Assembly: GCA_007128275.1 (NCBI GenBank) | Contig: SKXR01000292.1 | Span: 1 to 10,675, forward strand | From: Kiritimatiellia bacterium | GTDB lineage: Bacteria; Verrucomicrobiota; Kiritimatiellia; SLAD01 | Reading direction: 5' to 3' | Length of the DNA: 10,675 nt | Shown here: in pieces, positions 6,648-10,675 of the stretch | Layout of the letters: each line of letters opens with the position of its first letter | How positions within the stretch are numbered: the stretch's first letter is position 1 | Position numbers and translations under genes: made by a program | Notes under the pieces: generated by a model | Database searches by the model: none | What the model was told of the DNA's origin: nothing | The model's input: the letters and a program-made list of their open reading frames with translations, nothing else

Positions 6648-6743
6648 TTCGGCGGTGAAAACATCCCACCATACCATAATCAAACGGAAATCAAAAACCC
6701 GGACGATTGATCGCGCCGATGCCACCGCTACGAAAAGGGCTTT

Positions 6744-6772
6744 AAACTATTGATCCGCTCCACGTAAGTCAA
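6744..6772 (-). promoter_or_regulatory. Sigma70-type promoter for tRNA-Gln/prs
   Basis: On the minus strand, TTGACT (6772-6767, five of six matches to the -35 consensus) is followed after exactly 17 bp by TAGTTT (6749-6744). TAGTTT keeps the three most conserved -10 positions (first T, second A, last T). Transcription would start near 6737, about 90 nt upstream of the tRNA. Confidence 0.45.
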
Positions 6773-6896
6773 GAGCGCAAATTCGATTAATAAATGTCCC
6801 GAATGTCTTGCCCACCCATTATGGCGTAAGTTCTTCGCTTGGAATCCGACAAAAGAGCAGATTTCATGGTTCGGGGTAGGGTATTTCGGTGTATAG
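6768..6896 (+). other. Unexplained 42-codon open frame with a CPEC motif, possible gene remnant
   Basis: Between stops at 6765 and 6894 the plus strand reads a peptide containing NKCPECLAHPLWRKFFAW and ending ISWFGVGYFGV. The composition (aromatic-rich, a CxxC pair) looks protein-like, but the frame has no ATG, GTG or TTG. The only conceivable start is a rare ATT at 6786. It is in the same frame as the downstream protease but separated from it by TAG and TAA. It could be a decayed fragment or a chance open frame that overlaps the minus-strand promoter. I do not recognise it. Confidence 0.15.
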
Positions 6897-6929
6897 CTAT
6901 AAAGAGGTCTTGGGTCACAAGTCTACAAC

Positions 6930-9900
6930 GTGAGAGTGCGCACTACATCAAAGGGATTACTCGTTGCGGGTACGCTGCTACTACTGATAGCGGGCGTGCT
7001 CGCCCTTTTCCCCAATGAAGACCGGCAGAATCCACCCGACGAATTCCGCCAAGACGACACCGAACACTCCGCAGATCCCGTCGAACAGGACGAGCAGACA
7101 CCCTTCGTCGCCTCAAACGATCCCGCCACATCAAACGGACCTGTCCCTCCCGAGCGCGGATCAGAGCGCCAGCCCCCCCCGGAGTCACCGGCTGATCAGG
7201 AAGAGCACCATGAAGCGGCGATTTCGATCCTTCAAGCAATCCGGGATGACCGTGCGGAAGAAATCGACCCTGCGCGGATTGCCCGGTTGAGTTTTGCTGA
7301 CATTCTTGAAGCGGCTGGAGATTTGTCGGACCCCGAAACCCTTGATCGCACAGTGAGGAAAATGCAGGAGCTCGAAGACCTGCGCCGTGAAGCGGGTCGC
7401 CGGCGCGCCGAGGAACTCGGTCTCCCGCTGCGTGTTGAGCTCCCGGATGGTCGTATTCGGGAAGTGGTGGGCATCGATGAAGACGGCCAGCCCCTTTATT
7501 ACGAGACCCACAACATCAACGCCGCCATATCGACCGGGGCCAATCTGCTTCAAGCGGCGCCTTATCACCTCACCGGAACCAATCTCGTCCTCGGCATGTG
7601 GGACGGCGGCGCCGGGCGCACGTCGCACCAGGAGTTTTCCGGCGGGCGCATGGCGAACATGAACAATGTCGCGTCGATCAACCACGCCACGCATGTCGGC
7701 GGAACGATGATCGCGGCGGGCGTGGACGCCGACGCCAAAGGGATGGCGACGGCCGCCCGTGTCGATTCCTATGACTGGAACAACGATTTCAGCGAAATGA
7801 CTTCGCGCGGCGCGGCCGCTCCCAACGAAGCCGGCAAGATCTATATCTCGAATCACAGTTACGGGTTTATCCGAGGATGGTATTGGAACGGAAGCTACTT
7901 CGAGTGGTACGGCGGCGGCTCGGGCACCAGTGCCTTCGATGGCGTTTTTGGGCGCTACAACACAATTGCGCGCGATGTGGACGCGCTGGTCTTCAGCAAG
8001 CCGTATTATTCCATTTTCTGGAGCTCGGGGAATGATCGGGCGGACAACCCTGCAACAGGGAGTACCGTTGCGTTGAGTCCCGGCGGATCAACGGTCTCCT
8101 ACGATCCAAATCAGCATCCGCCCGGGGACGGCGTCTATCGGGGCGGATACGACATCATCGCCGACCATGCCGTGGGCAAGAATGTGATAACCGTGGGGGC
8201 CGTGAATGATGCCGTGAGCGGAGAACAGCGCAGCCTGACCGCAGCCACGATGGCTTGGTTCAGCTCGTGGGGGCCGACCGACGACGGGCGTATCAAGCCC
8301 GATCTGGTGGCTAATGGAGTGTCCCTCAAGTCTTCGGGCAACAACAACAATAGTCACTACTACAATTCAAGCGGCACCAGCATGTCGTCGCCCAACGCGG
8401 CGGGAACCGCAGCCCTGCTCGTTGAGGAATACAAGCGCCTCTTTCCCGGCGAAGCCCTGCGCGCCAGCACACTCAAAGGACTGCTCATTCATACGGCTGA
8501 CGACCTGGGAAGACCGGGGCCAGACTATGAATATGGCTGGGGTTTGATCAACGCGTTGGAAGCCGTGGCGTTGCTCAACGACTATGCCTCCCGGCCGGGC
8601 AGTATCCGGCTGACGGAAGACAGTATCAGTTCCGCCAACCGCCCGCTCACGTACGAGGCGCTATGGGACGGGGAATCGCCCATACGCGTTACGCTGGCCT
8701 GGACCGACCCGGCCGGCCCCGCGACAACGGCCACGGACAATCGGACATCGCGCCTGGTCAACAACCTGGATGTCAAGATCATCGGACCGGACGGCACGGA
8801 ATCCCTCCCCTACGTCATGCCTTTTGTCGGGACATGGACCCAAGCCTCCATGAGTCTGGCGGCAACGACGGGCACGAACAATACCGACAACGTCGAACAG
8901 GTCTTTATTGCCGCGCCTTCCGAACCCGGCACCTACACCATCGTCGTCAATTATCAGGGCACGTTAAGCAACAGCCCGCAACTGTACTCGTTATTCGTGT
9001 CGGGCATGGATGTTCCAACCGATCCCGCCGATGTACTGCTGCTGGATGCCGACCTTGATTTCGGCGAGGTGCTGATCGACACGGACGAGGATCGCGTCGT
9101 GACCTTGCGCAATTCCGGCCCGGACCCGGTCGTGGTCACTAATTTTGTCTTACCTGACGGCTTTTCAGGCGCGTGGACCGGCGCCTTGCCTGCGGGAACG
9201 TCCCGCGACGTGGTGGTCCGCTTCTCACCACTGGCGGAGGCCCACTACGACGGCCAACTGGTTCTGCAATTGGACGGGACAGACGCCACGGTCTCGGCGC
9301 CCATCACGGCCATGGGCGTCCGTTACCTGACCATCACGAATCCGCCCTCGGACATAACGGTCCCCTTTTCGGCCGATTCGCATGATATCTCCGGCGAGGC
9401 CAACGCGGTTCTGCGGGGCGAGCTGTCCTGGACCAATGCGGCAACAGGCGGCAACGGCGCCGTAGCTGTGGGTCCCACATGGCTCGTGAACGCGGTGGCT
9501 TTAGCCGAGGGGCCGAACGTCTTCACGATATCCGGCACCAACGATCCCGCGGTGACGATCATCGCGGACGACAGCGCCGGCGTCACATGGTCGGAAGGCG
9601 ACAACGCCGGGTACGGGTTCAACGCATGGATCTGGACGACCACGGGAGAGGATGCGGGGCACTTTATCGCCACATCCGCCGAGAATACGAATCTGGACAT
9701 TGATTCCCCCGCGTGGGGACTGTGGGCGAATAGCGGAGATCATGCCGAAGCAGACCGCCCCCTTGCGCAACCGCTGCAGTCGGGCGATACGTTCCGCGTC
9801 ACCATCGAGAATAATGCCATCGAGAACGGGCGTTCTGTGGGCGCTGCCCTTCTGAATGCGGACGGTGAATACCTCTTTGAATTCTACTTCGTGGGCGGAG

Positions 9901-10675
9901 AAGATTTTTACCGCATCAATGATAGCGTCGCCGGCTTCACCACCACCCTGCCCTACACCGATGCGGGTGTTGAATTGACCCTCACGCGCATCGACGAGGA
10001 CACCTATGACTTGACGGCCAACGCGGTAACGCTGTGGTCGCGCTCCTTTGCCGGCCGAACGAACATGGAAATCACCCGATTCCGCGCCTTCAATCACAGC
10101 GCGGGCATAGGCGCCAATTACGACTTCTTCTTCAACAACCTCTCCATCGAGCGCGCCGCCGCTCAGCCTGAGACCTTCTCCGACCAGGTCGAAATCACGC
10201 GCCTTGGCCCGCCGCCCGATACGCCCGAACTCTTTTTGGGTCAGGTTGAGGACGCCTTTTTTGAAGCCTATTGGACAGCGCCCACCGGCGCCACGGGCTA
10301 CGTGTTCGATGCGCATACCGATGAATCCTTCACGAGCTCAACGATCGGGACAGGCGGTTTCGAGGGGTTTTCGGGGACGGGCGACCCCAACGCCACCTAT
10401 CGGACGATCATCTGGACCAATGAAGGGATCGTGTGGTCGGCCTATGATTCACAGAACAGCGACACCATGACCGGCACAGCGCTTACGTTGAATTCGAGCG
10501 GAGGCTATTTAATTTCTTCGCCGATCGAAGAAAGTCTCGACCAATTGAGTCTTGATCATCGCAAGTTTACCGGCCAGCCGGGCGGATCCATCGCCATCTA
10601 CATCAATACCACCAACCTGATCGGCTCCGCCAATCTGGCAAACAGTGTGAACACCGCATTGTTCAGCGATCTCGA
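6930..10675 (+). CDS. Secreted multidomain S8 (subtilisin-family) serine protease, 3' end outside window
   Basis: One uninterrupted frame encodes at least 1248 residues. The start is GTG 6930 (or GTG 6936); an in-frame TAA at 6900 limits it, and no good ribosome binding site is visible. A basic N-terminus and hydrophobic stretch (9-27) form a signal peptide or anchor. A Pro/Asp/Glu-rich linker (28-95) and a propeptide-like region with GIDEDGQPLYYETHN (181-195) follow. The catalytic domain spans about 215-545: Asp225 in MWDGG, His252 in NHATHVGGT, oxyanion Asn368 in SSGND, Ser484 in SGTSMSSP. All are present, so it is probably active. Next comes a KP-43-like beta domain (about 556-694), an ASH/HYDIN-like domain (698-799), an Ig-like repeat (798-873), a large beta domain (874-1075) and an FN3-like segment (about 1089-1134). 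Substrate unknown; a role in extracellular protein degradation is inferred. Confidence 0.93.
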   Translation, partial: MRVRTTSKGLLVAGTLLLLIAGVLALFPNEDRQNPPDEFRQDDTEHSADPVEQDEQTPFVASNDPATSNGPVPPERGSERQPPPESPADQEEHHEAAISILQAIRDDRAEEIDPARIARLSFADILEAAGDLSDPETLDRTVRKMQELEDLRREAGRRRAEELGLPLRVELPDGRIREVVGIDEDGQPLYYETHNINAAISTGANLLQAAPYHLTGTNLVLGMWDGGAGRTSHQEFSGGRMANMNNVASINHATHVGGTMIAAGVDADAKGMATAARVDSYDWNNDFSEMTSRGAAAPNEAGKIYISNHSYGFIRGWYWNGSYFEWYGGGSGTSAFDGVFGRYNTIARDVDALVFSKPYYSIFWSSGNDRADNPATGSTVALSPGGSTVSYDPNQHPPGDGVYRGGYDIIADHAVGKNVITVGAVNDAVSGEQRSLTAATMAWFSSWGPTDDGRIKPDLVANGVSLKSSGNNNNSHYYNSSGTSMSSPNAAGTAALLVEEYKRLFPGEALRASTLKGLLIHTADDLGRPGPDYEYGWGLINALEAVALLNDYASRPGSIRLTEDSISSANRPLTYEALWDGESPIRVTLAWTDPAGPATTATDNRTSRLVNNLDVKIIGPDGTESLPYVMPFVGTWTQASMSLAATTGTNNTDNVEQVFIAAPSEPGTYTIVVNYQGTLSNSPQLYSLFVSGMDVPTDPADVLLLDADLDFGEVLIDTDEDRVVTLRNSGPDPVVVTNFVLPDGFSGAWTGALPAGTSRDVVVRFSPLAEAHYDGQLVLQLDGTDATVSAPITAMGVRYLTITNPPSDITVPFSADSHDISGEANAVLRGELSWTNAATGGNGAVAVGPTWLVNAVALAEGPNVFTISGTNDPAVTIIADDSAGVTWSEGDNAGYGFNAWIWTTTGEDAGHFIATSAENTNLDIDSPAWGLWANSGDHAEADRPLAQPLQSGDTFRVTIENNAIENGRSVGAALLNADGEYLFEFYFVGGEDFYRINDSVAGFTTTLPYTDAGVELTLTRIDEDTYDLTANAVTLWSRSFAGRTNMEITRFRAFNHSAGIGANYDFFFNNLSIERAAAQPETFSDQVEITRLGPPPDTPELFLGQVEDAFFEAYWTAPTGATGYVFDAHTDESFTSSTIGTGGFEGFSGTGDPNATYRTIIWTNEGIVWSAYDSQNSDTMTGTALTLNSSGGYLISSPIEESLDQLSLDHRKFTGQPGGSIAIYINTTNLIGSANLANSVNTALFSDL

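Larger units (their letters stand above)
6648..6929. other. Divergent intergenic region
   Basis: This is 282 bp between the minus-strand tRNA-prs block and the plus-strand protease gene, visibly more AT-rich than its surroundings. It must hold promoters for both directions. A good minus-strand promoter is at 6744-6772. A second weaker pair nearer the tRNA is TTGATT (6689-6694) with TATGGT (6668-6673), 15 bp apart. For the protease direction only a TATAAA-like box (6898-6903) is visible, without a convincing -35. No recognised protein gene or RNA family was found. Confidence 0.6.

Noticed and set aside
5804..6658. 284-residue plus-strand open frame opposite prs and tRNA-Gln
   Set aside because: Antisense of prs and of a tRNA; His/Arg-rich with no domain.
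6539..6664. N-terminal extension of prs to ATG 6664 (351-residue version)
   Set aside because: The extra 42 residues are a translation of tRNA-Gln (the familiar ARWCNGSTRPFGG-type peptide). GTG 6538 has a ribosome binding site and gives a family-length protein.
7185..7856. 223-residue minus-strand open frame opposite the protease
   Set aside because: Antisense shadow of the S8 protease, whose plus-strand frame carries the catalytic motifs. The antisense protein has no recognisable domain.
9501..10316. 271-residue minus-strand open frame opposite the protease C-terminal domains
   Set aside because: Length is explained by high GC and the codon bias of the sense gene; glycine/arginine-rich composition is typical of antisense frames.
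1..10675. A novel multi-gene system in this window
   Set aside because: Nine of the ten firm protein genes are conserved housekeeping genes in known cluster orders, and the tenth is a recognisable S8 protease. No cluster of unknown genes, mobile element or defence-type architecture is present.

Overview
This window looks like chromosomal DNA from a diderm (Gram-negative-type) bacterium of moderately high GC, most plausibly of the PVC group and perhaps Kiritimatiellota or a relative. A BamA homologue with a signal peptide and POTRA domains shows that there is an outer membrane. The lineage guess rests on recollection of similar domain combinations in the large secreted protease, not on a search, so it is an inference.

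Layout. Positions 1 to about 6650 form one co-directional minus-strand block. Read in transcription order it runs tRNA-Gln(TTG), prs, rplY (CTC-type bL25), pth, rpsF, ssb, rpsR, rplI, dnaB and bamA (cut off by the left edge). This joins two widely conserved clusters: prs-rplY-pth (PRPP supply, 5S rRNA-binding protein, peptidyl-tRNA recycling) and rpsF-ssb-rpsR-rplI-dnaB (ribosomal proteins with replication proteins). The dnaB stop overlaps the bamA start as ATGA, so outer-membrane assembly is attached to the end of the translation/replication cluster. Gaps between most genes are 6 to 50 bp. The larger ones are about 100 bp: pth-rpsF, with a perfect -10 box, a hairpin and a possible micro-ORF, and rplY-pth, filled by two different heptanucleotide tandem arrays.

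Positions 6648-6929 are a divergent intergenic region. It holds a good sigma70-type promoter for the minus-strand block and an unexplained 42-codon open frame with a CPEC motif on the plus strand.

From 6930 to the right edge a single plus-strand frame encodes at least 1248 residues of a secreted or surface-anchored S8 (subtilisin-family) protease. It has an intact catalytic triad followed by a string of beta-sandwich-type domains, and its end lies outside the window.

Most of the window is ordinary, well-conserved housekeeping DNA. I see no mobile element, CRISPR array, toxin-antitoxin pair or defence system, and no convincing new multi-gene system. The items most worth checking are the heptad arrays, the rpsF leader, the dnaB-bamA coupling and the uncharacterised C-terminal domains of the protease.
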